Source: Alphaproteobacteria bacterium (GTDB lineage: Bacteria; Pseudomonadota; Alphaproteobacteria; Ferrovibrionales; Ferrovibrionaceae). Taken from it: a stretch of 64,000 nucleotides of DNA. Shown here piece after piece: positions 43,549 through 52,912 of this stretch. The stretch spans positions 62,001 to 126,000 of the forward strand of contig JAFKFH010000016.1 in the NCBI GenBank assembly GCA_017307375.1, in the 5' to 3' direction. The translations under genes and the position numbers were made by a program. A model generated the notes under the pieces. That model was not told the DNA's origin and searched no databases. It worked only from the letters and a program-made list of their open reading frames with translations. How positions within the stretch are numbered: the stretch's first letter is position 1; each line of letters starts with the position of its first letter.

Positions 43549-44731
43549 TCGCACCAGCGGCGTCGATCCGCTCGACGAGATCGTCGAGGCACTGGCCGAC
43601 CGCGTCGTCATGCTCGATGCCGACGACCGGGTCATCGCCTTCAACCGGCTGCCCGACTTCGCCGACCCGAGCGAGCCGGCGCTTTATCGCGGTGCACCGT
43701 TTGCCGAGCTGATCGCGGCCCAGGCGGCGGCGGACGGCTTTGCCGGGTTCGACCGGGAACTGGTCCTCTATCGCGACGGCGGGTTCGAGCGCATGATCCT
43801 CGAGCCGCCCGAGCCCGGGTCCGGCTGGACCGCCGAGGCGGTCGCCGCCCACCGCCTGGCGATCCACGCGCTGGCGCCGTGCGACCACGTCCAGTATTCG
43901 GCCCTGACCGGGAAATGGTGGCTGGTCCGTGAACGGGCGACGCGATCGGGCGGCATCATAATCACCTATGTCGACATCACCGCGCTGAAGCAGTCGGAAT
44001 ACGAGGTTCAGATCGCCCGCACCGAGGCCGAGATCGCCGATCGGGCCAAGACGGAATTCCTGTCGCATCTGAGCCATGAATTGCGCACGCCGCTGAATGC
44101 CGTGGTCGGCTTCGCCGAACTGCTCGGCAACGGCATTGCCGGCCCGCTGAACGACCGGCAGCGCGGCTATGCCTGCGACATCGCCCAGGCCGGGCGTACG
44201 ATGCTGTCGCTGGTCGGCGATATCCTCAACCTGTCGCTGCTCGCCGGCGATTCCTATGTGCTGAAGGACGAGGACGTCGACCTCGCGGCGTTGCTGGCCG
44301 AACTCGCCACCCGCCACGCTGACCGGGCGGTCGCCGGCGAGGTCCTGGTGACGTCGATCCCGCCGCTGCCATGCGTTCGTGGCGATGGCCTGGCGCTCAA
44401 ATTCGTGCTCGACAACCTCCTGTCCAATGCCATCAAGTTTTCGCCGCCCGGCGGTATCGTGGCGATCGACATGGCGATCGGCGCGGATGGCCTCGCCCTG
44501 ACCATCGCCGACAAGGGGCCGGGGATCGAGGGCGCGCTGCTGCGGCATGTCTTCGAACCCTTCCAGCGCCGCGCCGCCGCGACGGCGCGCGAAGTCAAGG
44601 GCTTCGGTCTCGGCCTCGCCGTCGGCCAGGGGTTCCTGCACCTGCACGGCGGCAGCCTGGAGATCGAATCGCGCCCCGGCCGCGGCACGGTCGCGACGGT
44701 GCGCCTGCCGGCGGAACGCCTGGCGCCATGA
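43529..44731 (+). CDS. Cytoplasmic PAS-type sensor histidine kinase
   Basis: A 400-residue kinase with no membrane segment. Residues 15-155 form a PAS-like sensor; the phosphoacceptor is H183 in [12 protein letters not shown], followed by N-box [13 protein letters not shown]1 DKGPGIEG and G2 [11 protein letters not shown]. No response regulator lies nearby. GTG 43529 lies within the end of lysK (20-nt overlap) and is the only start that keeps the whole PAS region. It is coupled to the EcsC gene by ATGA. The PAS ligand is unknown. Confidence 0.9.
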   Translation: MKISASDRTSGVDPLDEIVEALADRVVMLDADDRVIAFNRLPDFADPSEPALYRGAPFAELIAAQAAADGFAGFDRELVLYRDGGFERMILEPPEPGSGWTAEAVAAHRLAIHALAPCDHVQYSALTGKWWLVRERATRSGGIIITYVDITALKQSEYEVQIARTEAEIADRAKTEFLSHLSHELRTPLNAVVGFAELLGNGIAGPLNDRQRGYACDIAQAGRTMLSLVGDILNLSLLAGDSYVLKDEDVDLAALLAELATRHADRAVAGEVLVTSIPPLPCVRGDGLALKFVLDNLLSNAIKFSPPGGIVAIDMAIGADGLALTIADKGPGIEGALLRHVFEPFQRRAAATAREVKGFGLGLAVGQGFLHLHGGSLEIESRPGRGTVATVRLPAERLAP

Positions 44732-45579
44732 CCGCCGATGACGCGCTGCCGATCGGTCACGCCTTGCCCGATGCGGCGCAGGCCGAATTGCGCCGCGCCG
44801 TGCTGCTGCTGGAAAACTCGGGCCTGGCCAGCCGCATCACCGGGCTGATCGGCAAGCCGGTCGACCTGATGATGAAGTCGCTGCCGGCGGGGGCCGAGCG
44901 GGTGATCCACCAAGCCATCGACAAGGCGCTGCGCCATGCGCTCGACGCCGCCTTGCTGTCGGTCGATCGCACGGGCAACGGCCTGTCGCGCTGGCGCTGG
45001 CTGAACAAGACATTGTCGTCGGACTGGTTTGCCAAGGCGTCGGTTGCGGTCTCGGGCGGTGCCGGCGGCGCGCTCGGCCTGCCCGGTACGCTGGTCGAGC
45101 TGCCGCTGACGACGACCCTGGTGCTGCGCTCGATCGCCCAGATCGGCCAGTTGGAGGGCGAGGATGTCGCCCAGGACGATTTTAAGCTCGCCTGTCTCGC
45201 CGTCTTCGCCCTGGGCGGACCCAACAAGGCCGACGACTCGGCGGAAAGCGGCTATTTCGCCGTCCGGCTCGTCCTGGCCAACACGATCGCCGATGCGGCG
45301 GGCAAGCCGCTCGCGGCCATGCTGCCGGGCTTTCTGACGGCCATCGCCGAACGCTTCGCCATTCCGGTGACGCTCAAGTTCTCGGCGCAGCTGGCGCCGG
45401 CCGTCGGCGGCGTCGCCGGTTCGACGATCAACTATCTGTTCATCGACCATTTCCAGGACAAGGCGCGCGGCCACTTCATCGTCCGCCGCCTGGAGCGCGA
45501 GCACGGCCCGGCGGCGGTGCGACAGGCCTATGATGCGACCAGGACCGAACTGGCCGCCGCCAAGCTGCTCAGCCTCTGA
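44728..45579 (+). CDS. EcsC family protein
   Basis: A 283-residue protein of the EcsC family, named after a Bacillus gene next to an ABC transporter. Two amphipathic or weakly hydrophobic segments lie near residues 110-135 (SVAVSGGAGGALGLPGTLVE, LPLTTTLVLRSIAQIG) and 225-245. No catalytic motif is known. ATG 44728 overlaps the histidine-kinase stop. The 3' end overlaps the convergent acyl-CoA dehydrogenase gene by 11 bp. Confidence 0.87.
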   Translation: MTADDALPIGHALPDAAQAELRRAVLLLENSGLASRITGLIGKPVDLMMKSLPAGAERVIHQAIDKALRHALDAALLSVDRTGNGLSRWRWLNKTLSSDWFAKASVAVSGGAGGALGLPGTLVELPLTTTLVLRSIAQIGQLEGEDVAQDDFKLACLAVFALGGPNKADDSAESGYFAVRLVLANTIADAAGKPLAAMLPGFLTAIAERFAIPVTLKFSAQLAPAVGGVAGSTINYLFIDHFQDKARGHFIVRRLEREHGPAAVRQAYDATRTELAAAKLLSL

Positions 45580-46756
45580 GACCGAAATCCCAACCCGGCC
45601 CGTCCGCGACGTAGCTGCCCAGCAGGCGCTTGGCGGTCGACTGGACATGCACCTCGTCCGGCCCGTCGTAGATCCGGGCGAAGCGGGCATGGCGGTACAT
45701 GCGGTCGAGCGGCGTGTCGGGCGTCAGGCCCAGCGCGCCGTGGACCTGCAGGGCACGGTCGATCACATTGTGCAGCATGCGGGCGCCGACCACCTTGATC
45801 AGCCCGATCTCGACCCGCGCCTCGTCGCCGCGGTCGAGGGCGCGGGCGGCGTCGAGGGTCAGCAGGCGGCAGGCCTGGATCTCGGCGGCGCTGTCGAAGA
45901 CCATCTGCTGGACCAGTTGCTTGTCGGCGAGGCGCGAGCCGAAGGCGACGCGGGCATCGGCGCGGCGGCACATCAGGTCGAAGGCGCGCTGGGCCTGGCC
46001 CAGCCAGCGCATGCAATGGAAAATGCGTCCCGGCCCCAGCCGCTTCTGGGCGATGAGGAAACCTTCGCCGCGCCCGCCGAGCAGGTTGCCGGCCGGGACG
46101 CGCACGTCGTCATAGGCCACCTCGCAATGGCCGCCGCGAATGCCGAGCACGGGCGTCTCCCGCACGATGCGGTAGCCCGGCGCATCGGTCGGCACGACGA
46201 TCATCGAAAACGCGCGATGCGCCTTGGCTTCCGGCTCGGTCCGCGCGAATACCGTGGTGTAGGCGGCGCGTCCGGCCCAGGTGGTGAACCATTTCCGGCC
46301 GCGGATCACCCAGTGGTCGCCGTCGAGCCGGGCGGTGGTCTGCAATTGCGTCGGATCCGACGAGGCGACGTCGGGTTCGGTTATGCCGACCGACGGGAAG
46401 ACCTCGCCGGCGACCAGCGGTGCCAGGTATCGCGCCTTCCATTCGGGCGGCGCATACAGGTGCAACATGATCGAATCCTGCAGCGAATGGGTCCCCAGCG
46501 CCACCATCGCATGCTCGGAACGCCCGACCACCTCGTTGACGTGGACATAGTCCATGAACGGCATGCCCTGGCCGCCGATCTCGCGCGGATGACCCAGCGC
46601 CCACAGCCCGGCGGCTTTGGCCTTGGCCATCAGGGGCCGCATGATCGCGAGATAGTCCTCGAGGCTTGCATCGTCGAGCGTGGCCTCATGCGGGTAGACC
46701 TCGTCCTCGACGAAGCGCAGCACGCGGGCGCGGATTTCCTGCCATGGTTCAGCCAT
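45569..46756 (-). CDS. Acyl-CoA dehydrogenase, LvaC/ACAD10-11 type
   Basis: A 395-residue flavoenzyme of the acyl-CoA dehydrogenase fold. ITEPDVASSDPTQL is the flavin-binding loop, and the C-terminus has GPDEVHVQSTAKRLL. As in the ACAD10/ACAD11/LvaC group, the usual catalytic Glu of the YEGT motif is replaced by an Asp in YDGPDEVH. In the Pseudomonas levulinate pathway LvaC turns a phosphorylated 4-hydroxyacyl-CoA into an enoyl-CoA. It overlaps the DUF6285 gene by 8 nt and is last in the order kinase - DUF6285 - dehydrogenase. Confidence 0.88.
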   Translation of the reverse strand: MAEPWQEIRARVLRFVEDEVYPHEATLDDASLEDYLAIMRPLMAKAKAAGLWALGHPREIGGQGMPFMDYVHVNEVVGRSEHAMVALGTHSLQDSIMLHLYAPPEWKARYLAPLVAGEVFPSVGITEPDVASSDPTQLQTTARLDGDHWVIRGRKWFTTWAGRAAYTTVFARTEPEAKAHRAFSMIVVPTDAPGYRIVRETPVLGIRGGHCEVAYDDVRVPAGNLLGGRGEGFLIAQKRLGPGRIFHCMRWLGQAQRAFDLMCRRADARVAFGSRLADKQLVQQMVFDSAAEIQACRLLTLDAARALDRGDEARVEIGLIKVVGARMLHNVIDRALQVHGALGLTPDTPLDRMYRHARFARIYDGPDEVHVQSTAKRLLGSYVADGPGWDFGLRG

Positions 46757-47114
46757 TCGTGTTCCCCCCTTTGCCCGCGATCCATTTCGGATTGTTGATG
46801 GCCAGCTCGGCGGCCAAGGTCGCATCGAGATGGTCGAGCAGCCCGGCCGACGTCCAGTCGATCTCGCCGGTGCGGATCCGGCGGACCAGGTCGCGGTTCA
46901 ACGTGTCGAGATCGCCGTCGCGGCCCAGCAGCACGGCAAGCCTGGTCCGTTCCGCGTCAGCCGCTTCGGCGCCCTGCGCCCATTCGCGGCGGAGGATGGC
47001 GACGACATTGCCGGCGACGCGCCGCTGGAAGCGTTCGAAGTCGCCGGGCGGCAACGGGGTGGCGAGGAACTCCTGCAGTGCCGCGAGCAAACCGTCGGCG
47101 TCGGGGTACATCAT
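46749..47114 (-). CDS. DUF6285 protein, LvaB-like
   Basis: A 121-residue soluble helical protein beginning MMYPDADGLLAALQEFLATP. It corresponds in size and position to LvaB, the small partner that activates the kinase LvaA in Pseudomonas putida. It overlaps the kinase gene end (ATGATG start against TGA) and the dehydrogenase start by 8 nt, so the three genes are translationally linked. No catalytic motif is visible. Confidence 0.8.
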   Translation of the reverse strand: MMYPDADGLLAALQEFLATPLPPGDFERFQRRVAGNVVAILRREWAQGAEAADAERTRLAVLLGRDGDLDTLNRDLVRRIRTGEIDWTSAGLLDHLDATLAAELAINNPKWIAGKGGNTNG

Positions 47115-48139
47115 CGGCGCAGCAGTCCGACGAGATCGGAGGCCGGCTCCTGCATCCTCCGGCCGATCGCGGCGAGTTCGATCGATCGGGTCTGGCCGCC
47201 GACATGGCGATTGGCCTGAATCAGGCAGATCGCGCCCCATTTGACGTTGCCGAAGACTTCCCAGAAATTCACGGCCGACCGGTCGACCGCCATGCCTGCC
47301 TCATCCTCATAGGCGGCGAACAGCGTCTCGCGCATGCCAATTCCCGCCACCGCCAGATCCGGCCGGCCGAAGCGCCAGGACCGGATGCACAACCAGCCCA
47401 GGTCTTCCATCGGGTCGCCGCTATGGGACAGTTCCCAGTCGAGCACGGCGGCCAGGCCCTGGCCGTCGACCATCAGGTTGCCCAGGCGGAAGTCGCCGTG
47501 TACCAGCGTGTGGCGTGGTGCGGTCGGGCGATGGGCGGCAGCCCAGGCCAGCCCCAGCTCCAGCGCCGGGGCGGCCACGCCGATGCGGTCGAGTACGGCC
47601 CTGTAATGGGCGATCTGCCAGTCGATCGCCTGTTCGGGCAGGCCGGCGACATCGTCGATCCGGGCCCGGTGGATGCGGGCCAGAGCGCGGCCGAGCTGGG
47701 CGGGCAGGGCTGCCCGGGCAGTGGCGAAGGCGTCGTCTCGCTGGATCCTCGGCGCCAGCGTCTCGCCGTCGACCTTGTGCATCACGAAGCCGGGACCAAG
47801 GCCGTCCTCGGCATCCAGGACGAAGGCGACTTCGGGCACGGCGGCGCCGGCCTCTGCGGCCGCCCGCAACAATGCCGCCTCGACATCCGGCGCCAGGCCG
47901 AAGCCGTCGTCATGGCCGGCGGCGGCACGGCGCAGGACATAGCTGCGCTCGTTCGTGCCGCCGCGCAGCGTCAGGAGGATGCTCTCCTTGGAAGCGCCGC
48001 CCGAAAGGCGGCGCAAACCCGACAGAACGCCATGATCGCCGCGCCTGGCGAAGGCGCGGGCGATGCGCTGGCCGATATCGTCGTCAGAAGACGTTGGCGG
48101 TCTCGGCGAACTGCCAGTAGAGGGCGCGGGCCTTGGCAT
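47111..48139 (-). CDS. Aminoglycoside-phosphotransferase-like kinase, LvaA-like
   Basis: An APH-fold kinase of about 342 residues. The catalytic loop is VHGDFRLGNLMVD and the metal-binding Asp is in LDWELSHSGDPMEDLGW; the N-lobe has GLRRLSGGASKES. This is the ACAD10/11-associated subgroup, whose member LvaA phosphorylates 4-hydroxyacyl-CoA; antibiotic resistance is unlikely. The start is uncertain: family similarity begins near 48085, where no ATG/GTG/TTG exists, so ATG 48139 (56-nt overlap with the aminotransferase gene) is used. Confidence 0.83.
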   Translation of the reverse strand: MPRPAPSTGSSPRPPTSSDDDIGQRIARAFARRGDHGVLSGLRRLSGGASKESILLTLRGGTNERSYVLRRAAAGHDDGFGLAPDVEAALLRAAAEAGAAVPEVAFVLDAEDGLGPGFVMHKVDGETLAPRIQRDDAFATARAALPAQLGRALARIHRARIDDVAGLPEQAIDWQIAHYRAVLDRIGVAAPALELGLAWAAAHRPTAPRHTLVHGDFRLGNLMVDGQGLAAVLDWELSHSGDPMEDLGWLCIRSWRFGRPDLAVAGIGMRETLFAAYEDEAGMAVDRSAVNFWEVFGNVKWGAICLIQANRHVGGQTRSIELAAIGRRMQEPASDLVGLLRR

Positions 48140-48929
48140 AGATCGGTCCGGGCTGCAGGTCGCGGTCCTCGATCCGGGTGATCGGCTGAACCTTGCCGAA
48201 ATTGCCGGTAGTGAAGATCTCGTCGGCCGCAAGCAACTCGGCGTAGGTCACGCTACGCTCCTCGACCGCGACACCGGCCTCGCGCAGCAGGGTGGCGACG
48301 CGCTGGCGGGTGATGCCGTTGAGGAACGTGCCGTTGGCGGCCGGGGTCACGGCAACGCCGTCCTTGGCGAACCAGATGTTGGAGGTGCAGAGCTCGGCCA
48401 CGTTGCCGGCCGGGTCGAGCATCACCGCGTTGTCGAAACCCTTGGCTACCGCTTCGTTCAGCGCGCGGCCGCTGTTCGGATAAAGGCCGGAGGCCTTGGC
48501 GTCGGTGGTCGCCATGTCGCGTGCCGGCCGGCGGAACGACGACAGGCAGATCTTCATGCTGCCCGGCGGCGGCATCGGGCTTTCATAGACGGCCAGCACA
48601 AAATCGGTGGAATCGGGATTGGGCCCGATCCAGCCGTCGGTGGCGAAGAACATCGGGCGGATGTACAGCTCGGCCTCGCGCGGGAAACGGCGGATGCCCT
48701 CGCGGCACAACGCCTCGACCTCGTCGGCGGTCTGCTTGGGCGCCAGGCCCAGCTTGCGCGCCGAGACGATCGAACGCTGGCAGTGGCGGTCGAGATCGGG
48801 GGCAAGCCCCCCGAACGACCGCGCGCCGTCGAAGATGATCGAGGACAGCCAGAATGCGTGATCGGCGGGGCCGAGCAGCTTGGGGTTCTGATCGGACCAC
48901 TTGCCGTCGTGGTAGTACCAGCCAGCCAT
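48084..48929 (-). CDS. Class IV PLP aminotransferase (IlvE-like)
   Basis: A 281-residue pyridoxal-phosphate enzyme of fold type IV. The PLP lysine is in TTDAKASGLYPNS and the cofactor-binding segment is LDPAGNVAELCTSNI; the start is MAGWYYHDGKWSD. It resembles branched-chain amino acid aminotransferases of the IlvE-like type, although D-amino-acid or 4-amino-4-deoxychorismate-type relatives share these motifs. It is first in the run with the LvaABC-like genes, so it may feed or drain a branched oxo acid. Confidence 0.85.
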   Translation of the reverse strand: MAGWYYHDGKWSDQNPKLLGPADHAFWLSSIIFDGARSFGGLAPDLDRHCQRSIVSARKLGLAPKQTADEVEALCREGIRRFPREAELYIRPMFFATDGWIGPNPDSTDFVLAVYESPMPPPGSMKICLSSFRRPARDMATTDAKASGLYPNSGRALNEAVAKGFDNAVMLDPAGNVAELCTSNIWFAKDGVAVTPAANGTFLNGITRQRVATLLREAGVAVEERSVTYAELLAADEIFTTGNFGKVQPITRIEDRDLQPGPIYAKARALYWQFAETANVF

Positions 48930-48986
48930 GGTGATGTACTCGCGCGCTTGACGTTGAGACGAGGTAGCAGGTGCCGGTCGCCGGCG

Positions 48987-49610
48987 TCAGCCGGCGATGA
49001 CGGCCCCGACCCGGGCGATCCAGGCGAGCTCGCCCTTCTCGTAGGTCTTCTCGCCCTTGCGGCCGCCCAGCGTGGTCAGCTTGACCGATTTCGCCTGGGC
49101 CTTGGACACCTCGCGCAGCAGCAATTCGCCGGCGGCGGTCATCGCCAGGACGCGGTCGCCGGCCTTCACCGCGCCGCCCGGGGCCACGATGATCTGGTCG
49201 CCGTCGCGGAACAGCGGCGCAAAGGCATCGCCGCCGATCTCGATCGCAAAGGCATCCTCGTCGTCGCCATGGCCGAGCGCGGCAGTTTTCCAGCCCTTGC
49301 CCTGAGGGCGGCCCTTGGCGTCAAACGCGCCGGGCTTCTGCGCCTTGGCCAGCGTGGTCACCGGGATCGGCCGGCCGCTGGGCGAGCCGGTCAGCGCGGT
49401 GAACTCGCCGAAGCCGGCGCCGGTCGCCTTCAGGATGGCGGCGATGCTTTCGGTCGAGGGCCAGCGGGGCCGGCCGGTCGGACCGAACCGCTTGCTCTTG
49501 TTGAAGGCGGTGGGATCGAGGCCGGCCTGCCGGGCAAGGCCCGAGGGCGTATAGCCGTAGCGGGTGGCGAGGCCGTCGATGGCTTTCCAGATGGCACGAT
49601 GAGTAAGCAT
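48987..49610 (-). CDS. S24-like transcriptional regulator lacking the peptidase dyad
   Basis: A 207-residue protein. The N-terminal DNA-binding part has YTPSGLARQAGLDPTAFNKS (20-39) as helix-turn-helix; the C-terminal S24/LexA-like fold starts near residue 115. Where active members have Ser in the GDSM-P motif, this one reads GDAFAP (Ala129), and the catalytic Lys position reads Arg166 in LLLREVSK. Self-cleavage is therefore not expected. ATG 49610 is preferred for family fit; ATG 49619 is possible. It is divergent from the DUF952 gene. Confidence 0.82.
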   Translation of the reverse strand: MLTHRAIWKAIDGLATRYGYTPSGLARQAGLDPTAFNKSKRFGPTGRPRWPSTESIAAILKATGAGFGEFTALTGSPSGRPIPVTTLAKAQKPGAFDAKGRPQGKGWKTAALGHGDDEDAFAIEIGGDAFAPLFRDGDQIIVAPGGAVKAGDRVLAMTAAGELLLREVSKAQAKSVKLTTLGGRKGEKTYEKGELAWIARVGAVIAG

Positions 49611-49737
49611 GAGAGGCATGATTACCCAAGTTGCGGCGTATTTCCAGTGGGCTTGACGAAATTCCCACAAGTTTGTCAACGCCGAAAGTCGTTTTGCGAC
49701 TGCGAAAGGCCGGATATCGGGGTATAAGGCCCGGTTC

Positions 49738-50091
49738 ATGAGCACCGCGCAGCACATCTATCACCTCGCCGCCGCCGCCGACTGGCAGGCGGCGCAGGCA
49801 ACCGGCCTCTATCGCGGGTCGCCCGACGACCTCCGCGACGGCTTCATGCATTTCTCGACCGCCGCACAGGTCGCGGAATCGGCGGCACGGCATCGCGCAG
49901 GCCGCACCGACCAGATTCTCCTGTGCCTGTCCGCTGCCTCGCTGGGCCAGGATCTGCGCTGGGAAACTTCGCGGGGTGGGCAATTATTCCCACATCTCTA
50001 CGCAGCCCTCGACATCGCCAAGGTAGTCTCGGCCGTGGCGCTGCCGCTCGGCGCCGACGGCAGGCACGACTTCCCCCCGCTGCTGCCATGA
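49738..50091 (+). CDS. DUF952 family protein
   Basis: A 117-residue protein of the DUF952 family (glutathione-S-transferase-neighbour type), with the family segments IYHLAAAADWQAAQATGLY, GFMHFSTAAQV and LFPHLYAALD. Function unproven; the fold resembles ADP-ribosyl-handling enzymes, so NAD-linked chemistry is possible. It is coupled to pyrD by an ATGA overlap. Confidence 0.88.
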   Translation: MSTAQHIYHLAAAADWQAAQATGLYRGSPDDLRDGFMHFSTAAQVAESAARHRAGRTDQILLCLSAASLGQDLRWETSRGGQLFPHLYAALDIAKVVSAVALPLGADGRHDFPPLLP

Positions 50092-51137
50092 GCGCGCTGC
50101 ATGATCTTGCCACCCGGGCGTTGCACCTCATCGATCCGGAGACGGCCCATCGCCTGACGATACGGGCGCTGGCGCTGGGCTGCGGCCCGCGCGCCGCCGG
50201 CGGCGACGATCCGGTTTTGGCGACCGAACTGTTCGGCCACAAGGTGCCCAATCCCATAGGACTGGCCGCCGGTTTCGACAAGAATGCCGAGGTGCCCGAC
50301 GAAATGCTCGCCGCCGGTTTCGGACTGGTCGAGGTCGGTTCGGTCACCCCGCTGCCGCAGGCCGGCAATCCGCGGCCCCGGCTGTTCCGCCTGGCCGAGG
50401 ACGCCGCGGTCATCAACCGCATGGGCTTCAACAACGAGGGGCTCGATCGTGCCGCCGCACGGCTGATCCGGCGCCGGGCCCGGCCCGGGCTGGTCGGCGT
50501 CAACATCGGCGCCAACAAGGATGCACCGGACCGGGTGGCCGATTACGTGACCGGTTTCCGTCGGGTGGCGTCCCTTGCCGGCTACGTCGTCGTCAACGTT
50601 TCCTCGCCCAACACGCCCGGCCTGCGCCTTTTGCAGCAGAAGGATGAACTGGCGCGTCTGCTTGCCGCGCTGGAGGCGGCGCGGCGCGAGATCGCCGCGG
50701 TGCCGCTGGTGCTGAAGATCGCGCCTGACCTGGCGCCCGAGGATTGCGCCGACATCGCCGGTCTGGCGATCGCGCACGGGCTGGACGGACTGATCGTTTC
50801 CAACACCACGCTGGCGCGGCCGGAGAGCCTGCGGTCGGTCCACAGCCGCGAGACCGGCGGGCTTTCCGGCCGCCCGCTGATGACGCCGTCCACCGCGCTG
50901 CTGGCCGAGATGCGGCGGCTGACCGCCGGCCGGCTGATCCTGATCGGCGCGGGCGGCATCTCCTCGGGGGCCGACGCCTACGCCAAGATTCGTGCCGGCG
51001 CCGCCGCCGTCCAGCTCTACTCGGCCCTCGTCTACCAGGGTCCTGGCCTGGTCGGCCGGATCAAGGCCGAACTGGCGGCGTTGCTGAAGGCCGATGGCTG
51101 GCGATCGGTCGCGGAAGCCGTGGGTGCGGGGGCCTGA
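50088..51137 (+). CDS. pyrD: Dihydroorotate dehydrogenase (quinone), class 2
   Basis: Oxidises dihydroorotate to orotate at the inner membrane with quinone. The 349-residue product has the class 2 N-terminal membrane-associating helices, NPIGLAAGFDKNAEVPDEM, the flavin segment EVGSVTPLPQAGNPRPR, the catalytic Ser in NVSSPNTPGLR, and a C-terminal FMN phosphate site (IGAGGISSGADAYAKI). ATG 50088 lies in the ATGA overlap with the DUF952 gene. Pyrimidine synthesis. Confidence 0.97.
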   Translation: MSALHDLATRALHLIDPETAHRLTIRALALGCGPRAAGGDDPVLATELFGHKVPNPIGLAAGFDKNAEVPDEMLAAGFGLVEVGSVTPLPQAGNPRPRLFRLAEDAAVINRMGFNNEGLDRAAARLIRRRARPGLVGVNIGANKDAPDRVADYVTGFRRVASLAGYVVVNVSSPNTPGLRLLQQKDELARLLAALEAARREIAAVPLVLKIAPDLAPEDCADIAGLAIAHGLDGLIVSNTTLARPESLRSVHSRETGGLSGRPLMTPSTALLAEMRRLTAGRLILIGAGGISSGADAYAKIRAGAAAVQLYSALVYQGPGLVGRIKAELAALLKADGWRSVAEAVGAGA

Positions 51138-51193
51138 CCCTGCCGCGGCCCCCGGCGCCGGTCGGCGGGGTGGCAGCCATGCGCCCGATGGCA

Positions 51194-51221
51194 TTGACTC
51201 CCGCCTCAGCCCTGCTATAGG
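51194..51221 (+). promoter_or_regulatory. Sigma-70 promoter of purH
   Basis: TTGACT (51194-51199), a 16-bp spacer and TATAGG (51216-51221), about 35 bp before the purH ATG. No purine-repressor-like palindrome is obvious. Confidence 0.65.
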
Positions 51222-51256
51222 GCGGGCGAAATTTCCCCTGCTCTCGGAAAAATCCC

Positions 51257-52837
51257 ATGACCGCCGTCAAGATCACCCGCGCGCTGCTCTCGGTTTCGGA
51301 CAAGACCGGCGTTGTCGACTTTGCCCGCTTCCTGGCCCAACATGGGGTGGAATTGCTTTCGACCGGGGGCACGTACAAGGCGATCAGCGATGCCGGCATC
51401 GCGGTGACCGAGGTCGCCGCCCATACCGGCTTTCCCGAGATGATGGACGGCCGGGTCAAGACCCTGCATCCGAAGATCCACGGCGGCCTGCTGGCGCTGC
51501 GCGACGAGGCCAGCCATGTCAAGGCCCTGACCGATCATGCGATCGCGCCGATCGACCTGCTGGTCGTGAATCTCTATCCGTTCGAGGCGACCGTCGCCAA
51601 GGGGGCGGCATTCGCGGACTGCATCGAGAACATCGACATCGGCGGCCCGGCGATGATCCGGTCGGCGGCCAAGAATCACGGCCATGTCGTCGTCGTCGTC
51701 GATCCGTCGGACTATGCGGCCGTCGAGAAGGCGATGACGGAGAATGACGGGGCCACCGGCCTCGATCTGCGCCGCCATCTCGCCGCCAAGGCCTATGGCC
51801 GGACCGCCGCCTACGACGCGGCGATCTCGACCTGGTTCGCCGGCCAGCTGGGCGAGCGCTTCCCCCAGCGGATCACCTTTGGCGGCGAACTGGCCGAAGT
51901 CCTGCGCTACGGCGAGAACCCGCATCAGGAGGCGGCCTTCTACCGCTCCGGCGATCGCCGCCCCGGCGTCGCCACTGCGACCCAGGTGCAGGGCAAGGCG
52001 TTGTCCTTCAACAATCTGAACGACACCGATGCGGCCTTCGAACTGGCGGCCGAATTCACCGAGACGCCGGCGATCGCCATCATCAAGCATGCCAATCCCT
52101 GCGGCGTCGCCACCGGTGCCACCCTGGCCGAAGCCTACCGGCGCGCGCTGGCCTGCGACCCGGTCTCGGCCTTCGGGGGCATCATCGCGGCCAACCGTCC
52201 GCTGGACGCGGCGACCGCGCGGGCCATTTCCGACATCTTCACCGAGGTGATCGTCGCCCCCGATGCCGACGAAGAGGCGCGCCAGATCATCAGCGCCAAG
52301 AAGAACCTGCGCCTGCTGCTGACCGGCGCGATGCCCGATCCGCGCGCCGGCGGCATGACGGTGCGCAGCCTGTCGGGCGGCTATCTGCTGCAGACGCGCG
52401 ACGCCGGCCATGTCGCGCGCGGCGACCTCAAGGTCGTCACCAGGCGCCAGCCGACCGAGGCCGAGATCGCCGATCTGCTGCTTGCCTTCACCGTCTGCAA
52501 GCATGTCAAGTCGAACGCCATCATCTACGTCAAGGACGGTGCCACCGTCGGCATCGGCGCCGGCCAGATGAGCCGCGTCGATTCCGCGCGGATCGCGCTG
52601 CGCAAGGCCGAGGATGCGGCGGCGGCGGCGGGCCTGGCCGAACCGGCGACCCGCGGCTCGGTCGCAGCCTCGGATGCCTTCTTCCCCTTTGCCGACGGGC
52701 TCGAGACGGTGATCGCGGCCGGTGCCACCGCCGTCATCCAGCCGGGTGGGTCGATGCGCGACGACGAGGTGATCGCGGCAGCCGACAAGGCCGGCATCGC
52801 CATGGTCTTCACCGGTATCCGGCACTTCCGCCATTGA
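51257..52837 (+). CDS. purH: Bifunctional AICAR formyltransferase / IMP cyclohydrolase
   Basis: Catalyses the last two steps of IMP synthesis. The 526-residue product has the N-terminal MGS-like cyclohydrolase domain ([40 protein letters not shown]) and the formyltransferase domain ([23 protein letters not shown]-terminal FTGIRHFRH). It has a clear promoter and is monocistronic or followed by the TetR gene 75 bp downstream. Confidence 0.98.
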   Translation: MTAVKITRALLSVSDKTGVVDFARFLAQHGVELLSTGGTYKAISDAGIAVTEVAAHTGFPEMMDGRVKTLHPKIHGGLLALRDEASHVKALTDHAIAPIDLLVVNLYPFEATVAKGAAFADCIENIDIGGPAMIRSAAKNHGHVVVVVDPSDYAAVEKAMTENDGATGLDLRRHLAAKAYGRTAAYDAAISTWFAGQLGERFPQRITFGGELAEVLRYGENPHQEAAFYRSGDRRPGVATATQVQGKALSFNNLNDTDAAFELAAEFTETPAIAIIKHANPCGVATGATLAEAYRRALACDPVSAFGGIIAANRPLDAATARAISDIFTEVIVAPDADEEARQIISAKKNLRLLLTGAMPDPRAGGMTVRSLSGGYLLQTRDAGHVARGDLKVVTRRQPTEAEIADLLLAFTVCKHVKSNAIIYVKDGATVGIGAGQMSRVDSARIALRKAEDAAAAAGLAEPATRGSVAASDAFFPFADGLETVIAAGATAVIQPGGSMRDDEVIAAADKAGIAMVFTGIRHFRH

Positions 52838-52912
52838 GCCGATCGCCGTCGCGCGCTTCCGGACGGGTGGAGTGGCTGTCGGTGCGTCCTGCCTCGGTGT
52901 TGAGGATTTTTC

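Noticed and set aside
47111-48139. Aminoglycoside resistance gene
   Set aside because: The kinase fold is APH-like, but the subgroup motifs and the DUF6285/dehydrogenase neighbours match LvaA-type metabolic kinases.
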